This document shows positions 12,720-26,347 of a stretch of DNA of 64,000 bases, piece after piece; position 1 is the stretch's first letter; each line of letters begins with the position of its first letter. Source of the stretch: Cryptomeria japonica (taxonomy: Eukaryota > Streptophyta > Pinopsida > Cupressales > Cupressaceae); assembly GCF_030272615.1 (NCBI RefSeq), contig NC_081413.1, positions 157,854,849-157,918,848 on the forward strand, in the 5' to 3' direction. The notes beneath the pieces are model-generated. The model did not search any database and was not told the DNA's origin. It saw only the letters and a list, made by a program, of their open reading frames with translations. The translations under genes were made by a program, and so were the position numbers.

Positions 12720-13460
12720 AAGGAAATGCATACATATGTTTGTGTGCATGTATATATAGATATAGATACATACATACATATACATATAGGTATATACATA
12801 TGTATGTGAGTTTAATTGTGTGAATGTATGAATTTAAAAAGTTAATCTGATTGAATTCTTTATTTTTTTGATATGTTGATATTCATATTGTTAGATAAAA
12901 TTTATTGAAAAAATTTCTTAATTTATCAATTATTTTCATTTATCTAAAAAATTGGGAAAGGTAGTATCAAATATTCAAAACCCTAAAAAAAATATTATGA
13001 TAGGTGCACTAAAACACTACAATTATTCTTTTTCTCTTGAATATTTTTTAAAAAATATTTGTAGTTTAGATATGAAAATTCATTTATTAGCATTCATGTT
13101 CTTATCACATGTAATTTTTAAAGGTCATAAATAACTACTAGATATATTACATATACATGTACATATATGTGTCTATATGTATATAGATATATAGATACAT
13201 CTGCAAACACAAAAATATATAAATGCATGCATACATATATACATGTGTATGTGTGTATGCTCGAGCATGTAAATATTTATATGTGTATGTGTAGATGAAT
13301 TTATATGCTTGAAAATATAAAATTTGAAGATAATATGAATGATTTATTTATTTATTTCGATATGTTGATATTCATATTGCTTGATAAAAAATATTGAAAT
13401 GTTTTTGTGGTTTAAATTAGTTATGTATATATATTAAGATATTGCTATAAATTTTATTTT
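12720..13460. repeat. Microsatellites with a direct duplication
   Basis: ACATAT/GATATA-type microsatellites lie at about 12740-12805 and 13140-13260. Each is followed by a copy of the same segment containing 'gatatgttgatattcatatt' (about 12868 and 13358), continuing to 'agtatca.a.attca.aa.cct' (about 12960-12990 and 13470-13495). So roughly 450-500 bp including the microsatellite is directly duplicated. No coding signal. Confidence 0.65.
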
Positions 13461-14300
13461 GGGAACTGTAGTATCACACATTCACAATCCTGCAAAATTT
13501 GATTATGATAGCGCTTTTACAACCATGTGTTGATCACATTTTTATTATGATGACTCATTCATAACTCATATTAATTTTCTTATGATGTATCCTCTATAAC
13601 CCCAAATCACCCCACTTTGGTCGATGGCTCCTTTGCACCGCTAGCTCATTTATTTTAATTGGTAAGGCTCCTTAGAAACTCTCTATCAATTTCATTTAAT
13701 ATATCCTTTACATCCCCATATTTAATTTGATTATTGTATCTCATTTACAACCCCATGTCTATCTTTTTATTTTTACACATTGGTGTTGGAATTGTTAAGT
13801 GGGTGTTCATGTCTACTTTATATTTCTATTATATGTTCATCATGAAAATTTGGACATGGATTTTAGAGATGGACTTTATCACAAAGATCATGTACACATC
13901 CCATATAAGGGTGAAGAATGCATCCCCAATACATTTTCCAATTCGTTTGAACTCTTTAGCCATTTTTCTTTATGCTATAATTAGAGTCCAAGTGGTGCAT
14001 TTTTATATGATTATTAATATTCAACCTATACATTATCTAATTTTCAGTCCATGTTCCCTAATGGTCTAGACTCAAGCCTCATATCTATTATTTCTTATCT
14101 TTATTCAAAATTGAAATTACAATTCTTAAAAGGGAACTAAACCTAGATCTACATTGCACTCAAAGGTACATATATGAATAAATATTAATAAAGTAATGAC
14201 AAAGAAACACAATATATATCCCAAAATATCTATTTAGGAAAGAATATTAGACTTATTTTAAAATAAAACTGTTAAATAATATTAAAAGAAACATAAGATG

Positions 14301-14555
14301 TATAGCATATTTAGCATATGTTTTTATTCTAATTAGAAACATTTTAAATACTCTTTCTTAAATTATTGTTGTATTAGACTTCTTGTATAACATATTTGGC
14401 ATATGTTTTTATTCTATTTAAGAACATTTTAAATACTCTTTCTTAAATTATTGTTATATTAAACTTCCTGTATAACATATTTAGCATATGTTTTTATTCT
14501 ATTTAGAAACATTTTAAATACTCTCTCTTAAATTATTGTTGTATTAGACTTCCTG
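14301..14555 (+). repeat. 85-bp unit in three tandem copies upstream of the P450
   Basis: Units begin at 14301, 14386 and 14471, each starting 'tata.catattt.gcatatg' and ending 'ttagacttc.tgt' or close to it. They differ by a few substitutions. The array ends about 430 bp before the start codon. The inverted flank copy has one unit only, so the triplication is specific to the intact gene. Confidence 0.9.
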
Positions 14556-14774
14556 TTCTCTTTATGAATATAAAAACTACAGCACTAATAGGATGAATGC
14601 AAGGACGGTCTGAAATAATGTTGTAGGGCACCATGACATGCACCATCAAGAATGACGAGTCTCAATGTGATAGGGGAAGTGATAAAAGTAAGAGATTTTG
14701 GGATTCCATTTTCTAAAGCGTAGGACCTCATTGAAGAAAAGATAAAATGATTTGTTCACAGGAAATGACAGTTT

Positions 14775-14780
14775 CACGTG
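14775..14780 (+). promoter_or_regulatory. G-box (CACGTG) in the P450 promoter
   Basis: A palindromic CACGTG lies 208 bp upstream of the start codon in the context gtttCACGTGaatc. G-boxes bind bHLH factors such as MYC2 that mediate jasmonate responses in plants. Jasmonate control of this gene is an inference from family knowledge. The inverted flank copy has lost the core. Confidence 0.5.
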
Positions 14781-14869
14781 AATCAGATGAATATGGTTTT
14801 TAATCTAAGTGGAGGATACACTCGAATCTGTGACCGATTATAACCATTAAACAGTAGCCTTAAATCCAT

Positions 14870-14876
14870 TATAAAA
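14870..14876 (+). promoter_or_regulatory. TATA box of the P450 gene
   Basis: TATAAAA in the context 'ccatTATAAAAccac', 112 bp before the ATG. This places transcription start near 14900, with a leader of about 80-90 bases. Confidence 0.7.
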
Positions 14877-14987
14877 CCACTATTCGAGATTCATACAAGC
14901 CACAATTCATCTGGTAATTTCTACCATCTTTCATTCCTTCAATCACTGGTAATCTCTCTGCTGCACTTTCATTCCCTTCTAGTAGAA

Positions 14988-16701
<1,714 letters not shown>

Positions 16702-17199
16702 GTTGGAGGTAAACACAGTGCATTACCAAGTGGGTGAAGCTCTGATCAAGCATTATGAAGATAGGCTTGGTAATAGAATAATAGAAAGAGCTATAGTACT
16801 TACATGATAAACATTGGATTATGTCCTCAAGTAGCTATATCATGTTATAGTATATAGATGTTATATAATGGATTCCTGTCCTCCAGTAGTTATGGTATTT
16901 ACCTGCTAAAACGTTTCCTGTGTGAGATTGACAAATCAGATTTTATTTTTACTTGCTCTAGAAAGACATCCATATTTTATAATCATATGGAATCACTATT
17001 ATTATTAGTTGTAAGTTTTGTAACTACTTAAAAATGGTGAAATTAATATATTTATGTTGTTTTTAATTTAATTTTGTATCTATTTTGAAGATTAAACTTA
17101 ATATATATGATAATAAATGATATAATTTTTTGTAAAATTGAGTTCTCTTACACAGATTTATAGGATCATTATCTTAATTATAATTAGCTTAATTGTATG
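16702..17199. other. 3' flank of the P450
   Basis: Contains the 3' UTR. AATAAT-type near-poly(A) signals occur around 16775-16790. AT-rich afterwards, with nothing else recognisable. Confidence 0.5.
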
Positions 17200-18530
17200 A
17201 CTTTCATATCTATCCATACATCCCTAAATAGTCATTCGTTGAAACTATTAACTTCAATCAATTGCATGTGCTCCACTATCATCACTCTCACTCAACTAGC
17301 AGCAAACACTCCATACTTAGCCTAGGCATGCGAAACATACCTTCTCTAACTCTGTTGAACTCATGTATGCCTCCACTCTATACACATAAGACAAAAAATA
17401 AATAAATAAATAATTTTATAATCCTTTACCATATTTTCCCCATGTTGTTGTGAGAAGCTAAGGAATTATGTGTACTTAGTTTATTTCTTTCTCTTGATAT
17501 CGCATACATTCAACAAAGATTGTTTTCTAAAGAAATGAAGAACTAAAAGGATGGTTGCTGCTAGGTCATTCATTATTTTGATCACGACCATTGTAAAATA
17601 GAGTACCATATTATATCTTTTATGTATGCACAAAATGAGCATCAAATCTATGTTTATTTAATACATTACTTTATATGAATTTGGTACATATATATAATAG
17701 TTTTTCATTTATCTTTATTAATTTTTTCATCTTCATGTCTTTTCTTCGCCTCTACCTCTTTTCTTCATCATTATATGTCATGATCTTATCTATCTTCTGA
17801 TCTTGGGTTAGATTTGTGGGTATGAGGCCAGCCATTGAAGCACAAATTTGACCTACCAAAAAATAAATTCAAAACTATAAATTTGGCAAATTAAACCCTT
17901 TTACCTTCCCCACATGGAGTTGGCTTAATATATATTTGTATGATGTCATGTCATGTACTAGAATAAAAGGACAATAATTCACATTTATTCTAACCATTGA
18001 GCATTTTATATATTTCATCTCTCATCAACAACACCATTCTAGAAAAGAAATCAATAGCAACAATGTTATTTTGGCATGTTTCTATATTTATTATCTTATA
18101 TTAATTAAAGTGGTTACATATTTGTATACATTTCGCCTTGTCACAAATACATTTAGCCTTGTCACTCAACTTTCATATCTATCCATACATTGATCAACAT
18201 ATAGCTATTAATTTAAAATATTAAATCCAACAAGTTGCATTTACTATTTTTTCATCACTCTCACTCAACAAGCATCAATGACTCCTCCATGCTTACTCCA
18301 AGCATGGGAGACATATCTTCTCTAGCTCTCTCCAACTCATATATGGCTTTATTCTCTCCAACTCATATATGGAATTATGTGTACTTAATTTATTTTATTT
18401 TCTTTTTACAACATATACATTCAATGAAGGCTTACTTTAAGAAGTGAAGAACTAAAAGGAAGGCATATGCTAGGTTGTTGTTCACCATTTTGATCTCTAC
18501 CAAAGTAAAATAGAACACCCTATTAACTAT
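17200..18530. repeat. Direct duplication of a ~350-400 bp non-coding segment
   Basis: About 17200-17620 and 18170-18520 share a series of blocks in the same order: 'atatctatccatacat', 'catcactctcactcaac', 'ggaattatgtgtactta', 'gaagaactaaaagga' and 'gctaggt'. The interval 17620-18170 between them is AT-rich with no gene. The copies are diverged. Confidence 0.7.
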
Positions 18531-18533
18531 TTT

Positions 18534-18541
18534 TGTGTGTA

Positions 18542-18584
<43 letters not shown>

Positions 18585-18738
18585 ATATGTATATGTATAT
18601 ATACGTATATGTATATCTAGGTATATATATATATATACATAGATATATATACATATATGTATATATATACATATACATGCATACATATAAATACATATGT
18701 ATATAAATATGTATATATATGTATGTATGTATGTATAT
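18534..18738. repeat. TG/GTATAT compound microsatellite
   Basis: About 205 bp of TGTGTA and TATATG-type repeats with interruptions. Long open frames across it are low-complexity artefacts. Confidence 0.95.
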
Positions 18739-18949
18739 GCTTCACTTCTCGATTCCTCCATTGACAAATTGTTGGCGCCCACCTAGGCATTCACCCTATT
18801 TAGTGATGTCACTAGGGACTCCCTATGATATGATGTGGTGCTCAAATGTAGAGATGGCTAATGTTGGCTGGTAGAATCCAATGCTATAGGCTGTCATATT
18901 TACAGTACCCATCTATATGCTTTCGTGCATTGAGATGCCCAAATTTAAA

Positions 18950-20880
18950 GCACACAAATTCATCTCATTGCTAAGGAATTCTCTATGGGACAAATCAAAT
19001 GAAAAAAGATGAATCCTGTTGGTGGCCTAGGATGAGGTACAAAAGAGTAAAAATAGCGATGGTGCGGGGATTCGTGATATTCGTTTATAAAATATGTGTC
19101 TGGGAGCTAAATTGGTGTGGCAAATATATAGAAATCCCTAAGAAAACTACTGCAGAGCCCTCCAAAACAAATACCTAGATGATGCATCTCCATCTACTTC
19201 TAGGATCCTCAAGATTACGGAACTGCCAAATAGCTTAGCAATTTAGAATTTTATACAAAAGCATAGACCTCTAATAACAAAATATCTATCATGGAGAGTA
19301 AGCGATGGGCAAAGTGTCCTTTTTGCGCATGAATCCTGGAATGGGTATCCCTCCTAGGTCTCATTACAAGAACTGAATAAAGTTAGTCTTATAGTGGCAG
19401 TGTATGTGGACATGCTGCTTGATCATATGGACATTCGAATGGCAAATGGTACTTGGGTCTTCAAATAAGATTTGAGATGCTCGAAATAATGCATACATAG
19501 GTGTTGACGGAAGAGTTGAAAAAACGTTTGATTTTACTCTCTATAGGGGAGGATGAGATAATTTGGTGTGTCATAAAGTCTGGGGAATATTTGACAAAGT
19601 TGGGATATGCAGTTGTCGCACAGGATCAGGATTCTTGTTCATGGCCCACTGAGCTGTGCTGGGATAAAAATATACTTCCAAAGGCTGACACCTTCATGCT
19701 AACCACCCTCGATCATAAAGTGTTGACCGAAGAATGACTAATGTACAAACAAGAAGAAATGAATGACCACCTCTTCTCTTAATTATGATGTTGCACAAGA
19801 GTGTTGGACAAGCTTTTAAAGCTTTTAATTCCTTAAGGGATGTCTTTAGTAGCTCACTAATAATGTATAAAGGTACTGGCCATTTCGCTATGGTTATATG
19901 GTACATTTGGAAAGAGCAAAATACTCACATATTAAAAGAGGTCTAAACTTTTGTCGCATCTCTCCTAGTCAAGATATAGGAAATGTAAATATTGGATTGT
20001 ACGGGATGAAAGAATTGTCAAGCAATGGGTCCCTTTTATCCCTCAAAGGTAATGTGGTCGAGTAAAAAATTGATACGTCTACGGTAAAATTGACTCTTTT
20101 TCTATCAGGACGACTAAAGCTTAACTTTGATGGTGCATCTCATGATAATCCTATTGCAAAGTGTCTACCCTCGATCTCTTTATTTTGTGCAACACAATGC
20201 TTGGGTTTGCCACATGACTTAATTGCCTCCCATGGATTCATTAAATCTCGTTGTTGTATCAGGCATTAACAAGTTGATCTTTTGGTGCAATGGAAATCAT
20301 GTTTCTAACAAGCAGTATCGGAGCCTGTCACAAGTTCAAGCCCCTCGCTTGTGTTAGGGAAATTGTTGCAAGGTGTGTGCCCTTCGTCTCCTTATGTTGT
20401 GCAACACAATGCTCAAGTTTGCGACATGGAAATCTCATAGTTGTATCAGGCATTAACTTGTCGATTTTTTGGTGTAATGGAAACTGTGTTTCTAACAACC
20501 TCGGTGAGTCAGGGGTGGGATACATTATCAAGGACTTATATGGTTCATTGATTTGGACAACATCAATCAAACTACTACAAGGAACAAAAAACAATGTTGA
20601 GTTCTTGGCTTTGGTGAAGGGAATTAAAAATATCAAGAATTAAGAATCAATCATGTGGACATCAACGAAGACTCAACCATTGTGATAAATGTAATAGTGT
20701 CCAAACAAGTGCCTAATTGGAAATTAAGAAAGTGGATTGACAACGTATTCTCACAAATGGATAGCTTTATAGATTACTCAATGAGACATGTTTTTAGAGA
20801 AGCTAACTTTGTCACCGATCTTCTTTCTAACTAGGCAATTGATAACAAGTTTAAATCAATCTAATCGAATAGGGCATCTA
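18950..20880 (+). pseudogene. LINE remnant: post-RT region, zf-RVT and RNase H
   Basis: Plus-strand translation gives, in order: LGAKLVWQIYRNP and LQNKYLDDA (linker after reverse transcriptase); LSWRVSDGQSVLF; the zf-RVT block around 19560-19735 (KSGEYLTKLGY, then LCWDKNILPKADTF); IWKEQNTH near 19900; and an RNase H domain split in two (LKLNFDGASHDNP near 20120 and GESGVGYIIKDLYGS near 20505). It ends with MRHVFREANFVTDLLSN near 20790-20835. Stops and frameshifts are numerous. The split in RNase H is caused by an extra ~350 bp (see 20150-20505). No start or catalytic RT core is present. Confidence 0.75.
20150..20505 (+). repeat. Insertion with internal direct repeat inside the LINE RNase H domain
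   Basis: Between the RNase H blocks ending ...HDNP and beginning GESGVG lie about 350 bp that do not belong to the domain. They contain two copies of one segment (about 20156-20312 and 20364-20498) sharing 'ttgtgcaacacaatgct', 'ttgtatcaggcattaac' and 'ttttttggtg.aatggaaa'. This looks like an insertion followed by tandem duplication. Confidence 0.6.
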
Positions 20881-21237
20881 AATGGGCACCATTGGAGGAC
20901 TTATTGGAATTATACCACCAAGGATCTGCAGTACACCATCATAACAAGTATGTGATAGGTTACAGTTAAGTTCTATGAAAAGAGTATCTCTTTTTCTAGA
21001 CTTGGGAATTTGAAAGATATTTTGAGATCTAGCCATCAAGCACCTTATCTATCAGACATACCACAACAAATCTCTATCAACTTCAAAATGCCTATGTAGA
21101 GTACCCAAAACTAGACTAGAGGTTTAAGCTATATTCTTGAGACTGCACTACAAAATGAAATCCTTCTGGAAGTTGTCACCTTGTTGTATGATGGACTAGC
21201 TAGGAATAATCTATCAACATATGCATTCATTAATATC
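20881..21237. other. Probable LINE 3' flank, no gene
   Basis: Non-coding sequence between the LINE RNase H end and the LTR at 21238. No A-tail is recognisable. The insertion point of the next element interrupts it, and its continuation is probably the sequence after 25164. Confidence 0.4.
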
Positions 21238-21647
21238 TAATATAGTTCCTGAAAATAAACACTCTTTTTTGTGTATAATACCATGATAGAGGAAATATGC
21301 ATAATAGGAATAGAAATTAACAAGAATATTGAATTGCATTACTCTTCAAACTCTATTTTGCATTCATATTTAGAATCAGGAAATTACATCTTCCAAAACT
21401 AACTCCTAAATTACCATCAATCCCTATTCAGTAACAAAGCCTAAAATCCCTCCTTTGTAGACTACCAAGTAACTAGTTAAAATTGTTAAACTAAAAATTT
21501 AACTCATGATTTACCTCCTACATGATTTATGATGCAATCAGCAATTAAGATAAAAATCAACACCTAATTTAACTCCTACATTGAAAACTATGTAGCAGCT
21601 AACTCCTGCATAGACTATTATGCAACAATAGTTAAGATATTATTGCA
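21238..21647 (-). repeat. 3' LTR of the deleted chromovirus
   Basis: It aligns with 24758-25164 along its length, sharing 'gaaattaacaagaatatt', 'acatcttccaaaact.actcctaaat' and 'gactattatg.aacaata'. The inner edge ends in ..TTGCA. The purine-rich 'atggaaaggacgt' just inside (minus strand) is the likely polypurine tract. The outer edge at 21238 is uncertain by a few bases. Confidence 0.8.
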
Positions 21648-21699
21648 ACGTCCTTTCCATTTTAAAAAATTTTTGAACCTATTCGTTCAAAATCATATA

Positions 21700-22862
21700 A
21701 TGAAGTTCTCTTGCTATGCTTAAGAAAACTAGTCTTTGTGATCCAAGTATTATATGAATCTAGGAGACCTTTCCACTTAACAAAATGTATTTTATATTCC
21801 CTAGACCACATGTAGCCACCATTTTAGTATCCAACACTCACTCAATCTACTCTATTTTCTTATTCGGTATGTGTTTGGTCCAATCATTTCTTTCTTAATA
21901 CATTATTCTTCATTTCCATCTTCTTCATATATCCCTTTGGAGTGTGGATGAAGGTCAGGTACATTAAAAAATAGGACCGGTGTCTCAATCTTTAGGAAGA
22001 TCAAGCACATAAGCATTTTCATTTATCACCTTTTAAATTATATAAGGATCAATTTTCTTGGGTTTCAACTTATTGTAGGCACATTGAGGATGTCTCTCTT
22101 TGTGCAAATGTACCATGATCATTTCCCCTTCCTAGTAGACTTGTTGTGTCCTATGCATATCAACTATATTTTTATAAAGATCATTCATGGACCTACAATT
22201 TGTGTCTAACATGTTGATATATCTCTTGAATTTTTTTAATTAAATTTGTGCAATCTTGGCTAATTTGTGGGTTTGTGAGCTAATCTATCAAATCCACAAT
22301 TCCTTTAGGATTTACACCAAACACAATTTGAAATGTTGACTTACCTATAGATATGTTAATGTAATATTTATAGGCAAATTCAGCTTAAGACATAACCAAA
22401 TCACATTGTCTAGGATTTTCCCCAGCCAAGCACCTCAATAAATTTCTAAAGCTCTTATTTGCTACCTCTATTTAACCATGAGTTTAAGAGTGGTATGCTA
22501 AACTATATTACAATCTATTGTCCAACTTCTTCCACAAGTTTCTCAAAAAGTGACTTAATAATTTTGTGTCCCTATCACTGGTTATGGTTTTTGGAATACT
22601 ATGTAACCACACTATTTCCTTAATGGACAAATGGGCTACTTGACTTGCATCATTAGTATTTTACATGGTACAAAGTGGGCCATTTTAGAAAAATGATCAA
22701 CCACTATAAACATTGAATCAAATCCTAAGTTTGTAGCAGCCTTAAGATGAAATCAATGGAAATATCAATCCAAGGTTCTTTTGACACAACCAGAGGCATA
22801 TAGAAGCCAATATTTTGTTGTCCTCCTTTAGTAATTTGGCACACCCTACAAGTAGTTAAAAA
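21700..22862 (-). pseudogene. Integrase and chromodomain of the deleted chromovirus
   Basis: Minus-strand translation with frameshifts and stops gives TCRVCQITKGGQQNIGFYMP (second half of the HHCC zinc finger and linker), GFDSMFIVVDHFSKMAHF (first catalytic block), ITSDRDTKL (second aspartate), and IEVANKSFRNLLRCL (glutamate block). Towards the 3' end, around 21700-21830, EYKIHFVKWKGL followed by NTWI is a chromodomain signature. The DDE residues are recognisable but the frame is broken in several places. Confidence 0.75.
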
Positions 22863-24700
22863 CCTATTCATAGTGATTTTGTTAATATCTCTAGAATCCA
22901 TACATAACCTCTATTTCCTTTCTTTCTTAGGGAAGAGTAAGTCATGTGTGGCACATGGGCTCATACTTTCCCTTATAAATCCTATAAGCAACTTGATTTG
23001 GAATTCTAGAACCCAAAATAAGATCAATTTGTTGGGTAGTGCCTCAAGGAGACAAGGCAGTTGGTAGATCTACTAGCATCAAGTCTAAATATTGACTAAA
23101 TATTTCCTACACTTCAACTGCGACAACTTGATGATTGGATTTATCTGTCTGTCTAAGGTATAATAGGTAGCAAGTCTCATTCTTAGATTCCTTGAAAAAA
23201 TATTTCCAAATCATTGTAGACAATGATAGCACTACCGTTCCAATTAATCCTTCTTCTTTGAGAGGTTTCTGAATAAGAAGCTTACCTCCATGTTGTGTCT
23301 CATAGGTATTCTCGTTGTCATGGTGAACTACATGCTTGTCATATTGCAAAGGTCTTCCTAGTAATAGTTCACAAGCATCCATAGGTGCATCAGACAACAC
23401 CTTATCTTCATAGGGTCCAATATTAAAGGTAACCAAATAAGATTTATCAACCAGCACACTTTGATCTTTCTTCAACTAAGAGACCTTATATGACTCAAAG
23501 TTTGGAATACAAGAAAGATTTAATTTTGACACCATTTTAGTACTCTTAACTAGGCTATCTTTTGAACCACCATCAACTATTACTCTACATACAAGTTTCT
23601 TTGACCGTTGCATCTAGTTTGGAAAATATTTTTTGTCTCCAATCCTCATCTACAAATTGTTTATTCCTAGTTGCCAGGGTCTTTTGAATCTTCAGATTCT
23701 CTCCACATTTTGCTTCCAAATTCACCATTTGGATCTCTTCCTCTACCAACATAGCTCAATTTGCAGCCCTAGGAATTAGTGGGTAGTCTTTAGATTTATG
23801 AGCTTCGCTGCATATGAAGCATCTTAAGGATTTCCAATTCTTAGAAAATTATTGTTCTCATCCCCTTCCTCTAAAACCTCCTTTTCCACAAAAATTAGGC
23901 TTCACACCTTCTTCAATTTCTTCCCCTTTAGTAGATTTGGAGGAACTACCTTTTCCTTTATTTGGGTTACTATCACTCCTTTTACTTGTCAACTTGTTTT
24001 CTCATTGAAATTTCTCTTCTACTTTTGAGGCATATCCGTATGCCTTATCCACCATAGGTAACTTGGCTAATGTTAGCTCATCTTGCATTCGAAACCTTAA
24101 TCCATTAAAATACATAGTTGCATCTTATTCTTCATCCACTTGAATATCAATCCATATTTGAAGCTGCATTAATTGTTTGGTATAAGCTTGAATTGACTAA
24201 TCTCTTTACCTCAGATTCTAGAATTTTGTGAACAACTTTTGTTGATAACCAAAAGACAAGAATCAAGCTCATAGGTGTTTCAACATCCTAGGATACAGTC
24301 TGATTTTGTTTTTCTTGTGTCTTCTTTTGGAGCTATAAATTTTCCCACCATAAAGTAGCATTGTATTTTAACCTAGACGCTACAATTTTCATTATTTTAT
24401 GATCATCTTCCTCAATATTTTTCATCTCAAAATAACACTTTAACTCCTATATCTATCCTAAGAACAAATTTGGATTGAGTTCACATTTAAATTCTAAAAT
24501 ATCAACTTTCACCTTGGAGCCTTATTTGTATATGGCTTCAATGAGCCCCTCCATAGGGTCTATTTCCCTAGCTACATTTTTTGGATGCTCTAATTCCTCT
24601 TTAGAATCATCCAGATGCAGCATGTCCTTAATGGATTCTAAAATTCAAAGAAAATAATCCTCATTATTCCCCCAAAGACCAACGTTTCTCCTACTTTTGC
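22862..24700 (-). pseudogene. Gag, protease and RT stub of the deleted chromovirus
   Basis: The clearest part is 23107-23475 with DAPMDACELLLGRPLQYDK, the block that closes the protease region in plant chromoviruses. Upstream are degraded gag and zinc-knuckle sequence (about 23760-24640). Downstream (22880-23060) only the start of RT survives, including CMDSRDINKIT, which matches the 'CIDSRAINKIT' block of the full element at 38805-47750. It is then fused to the integrase finger at about 22862. Confidence 0.75.
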
Positions 24701-24742
24701 TTCCCTAGTGCATATGGATCCCCCTCTAGGCCATCGAAGCTT

Positions 24743-24754
24743 GCTCTGATACCA
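24743..24754 (-). other. Primer-binding site, initiator tRNA-Met
   Basis: Minus strand TGGTATCAGAGC, three bases inside the 5' LTR edge, complementary to the 3' end of plant initiator tRNA-Met. It sets the orientation of the element. Confidence 0.85.
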
Positions 24755-24757
24755 AAT

Positions 24758-25164
24758 TGATGCAAAACCTACAAATAAAAAAATGCTTCTCTATGTAGAA
24801 TAAAGGAAATAAACATAATAGAAATAAAAATTAACAAGAATATTGGGGTGCATTACCCTTAAAAATCTATTATGTATTCATCTTTAGAACCCAAAAATTA
24901 CATCTTCCAAAACTGACTCCTAAATACCAACAATCCCTTTTTATTTAGTAACAAATCTGAAATTCCCTCCTATGTAGACTACCAAGCAACCATTTAAAAC
25001 TATTAAATTAAAAAATTAACTCCTAATTTACCTCCTACATGGACTACAGTACAATCAATAGTTAAACTAAAAATTTATGCCTAATTTAACTCCTAAATTG
25101 ACTACTATGCAACAACTAACTCCTACATAGACTATTATGTAACAATAATTAAGATATTGTTGCA
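24758..25164 (-). repeat. 5' LTR of the deleted chromovirus
   Basis: 407 bp. On the minus strand it begins TGCAACAATATC and ends GCATCA, with the PBS immediately after. It pairs with 21238-21647. Confidence 0.85.
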
Positions 25165-25303
25165 TTAATATCTATCAAAATCTATTTGCACTAGCCCAAA
25201 TTGAAAGATCTCAAGAAGTGGTTGACGGATTTTATATATGTGCCTAGGTCTATTATGTAGTGTTTTATTAATAATGAATTGAGCTACCCCTATGATAGTA
25301 ATT

Positions 25304-25444
25304 TTCTTGTGTGTGTGTGTGTGTACATACATAGAGATATGTATATGTAAATATACATATTTATATATGCATATGTATACATATGTATATACATACACAA
25401 ACATATATATAAACATATATACATACAAACATATAAACATAAAT

Positions 25445-25481
<37 letters not shown>

Positions 25482-25543
25482 AATATATATACACATATAT
25501 ACGTACACATACATATATGTATATAAATATGTATACACATATA
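25304..25543. repeat. Compound GT / ACATAT / AC microsatellite
   Basis: About 240 bp of GTGTGT, ACATATAT and ACACAC repeats. Long open frames in several frames are low-complexity artefacts. The LTR element at 25544 is inserted at its right end, and similar microsatellite resumes at 32155. Confidence 0.95.
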
Positions 25544-26347
25544 TGTTAGGATTCCCACAGATACTAAGAGGGGGGGTGAATCAGTATCTAACCGGTTAGT
25601 AGATTTTCTTAACTTAAAACATGTAGAGCATATTAATACTATGTACCGGTAAGCAAAAAGTAATGCAATAAATAGAGATAAAAACAACCACATGAAAAAC
25701 ACACCATAACACAAGGATTTAATGAGGAAACACGGTGTGGGAAAAACCTTTGTGGGATTTGTGACCCACAATATTCACTTACTAGCCAATAAGAGAATAT
25801 TACTGCTACAAGAGGGGCCTGCACATGCAGGAAAGCCAACTGCCTAGAGCTCACTGCTCAAATACAAAATAGGAAGTCTCACTGACTTACAAAAATGGAT
25901 TATACAAATCCAGTGTCTTGTACTGCTTCAAAATAGCATCTATAATGCCAGATCCAGTACCGGTTTCTGCTCTGCTTCTTACATAAACCCTTAACCTATA
26001 ATTCACATAATAGGTTTGCCTTATTTTGCCTAATTACAATCTTCTTCTGCATCAAAATGTTCTACAATGATCTCTCTTATATAAGAGTCATTTTACAACT
26101 TGCCAAGTCGGCTTACAATGATTTTATAAATAATAAACAAAATATATAAACAATAAAAATCATGTCAGCCTATGTGCCGGTATGCTTCCTTTCACTGTCG
26201 GTGCTGGTGATGTGAGTGCCGGTGTAGAGTCTGATCTTGTTAGTGCCGGTGGAATGTCTTGTCGATGTCATAGGATTGTAAGGTTGCCATCAATGACAAA
26301 ACCTTCAATCACCTACAATGTCTCATTGGAGTGTGCATATGCCAACA
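25544..26347 (-). repeat. 3' LTR of the pol-less element
   Basis: 804 bp, nearly identical to 31349-32154. Inside it (about 25715-25770) is a block with 'gggaaaaacc', 'tgtggga' and 'gacccacaa' shared with the LTRs at 32364 and 50402. Just inside, the minus-strand purine tract CAAAGGGGGAGAT ends at the LTR edge. Confidence 0.92.

Larger units (their letters stand above)
13470..14815 (+). repeat. 5' flank of the CYP725A gene, duplicated in inverted form at 1070-2195
   Basis: This is the parental-type copy of the segment described at 1070-2195. It runs from the dispersed repeat at its left end to the promoter-proximal region of the P450. It carries the promoter elements listed separately and the triplicated 85-bp unit. 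No coding potential is apparent; an open stretch at 13734-14069 is in sequence shared with the non-coding inverted copy. Confidence 0.8.
21238..25164 (-). mobile_element. Ty3/gypsy chromovirus, internally deleted
   Basis: A pair of ~410-bp LTRs (21238-21647 and 24758-25164) flanks an internal region read on the minus strand. The order is primer-binding site, gag, zinc knuckle, protease, first part of reverse transcriptase, then directly integrase and a chromodomain. The middle and end of RT and all of RNase H are missing. TTAAT occurs at both outer edges and may be the target duplication, though the left LTR edge is mutated. Frames are heavily broken. The chromodomain places it in the chromovirus clade. 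It could only move with help from a complete relative. Confidence 0.85.

Noticed and set aside
13734-14069. 111-codon open frame upstream of the P450
   Set aside because: Not preserved as an open frame in the inverted duplicate at 1070-2195; hydrophobic AT-rich chance frame.
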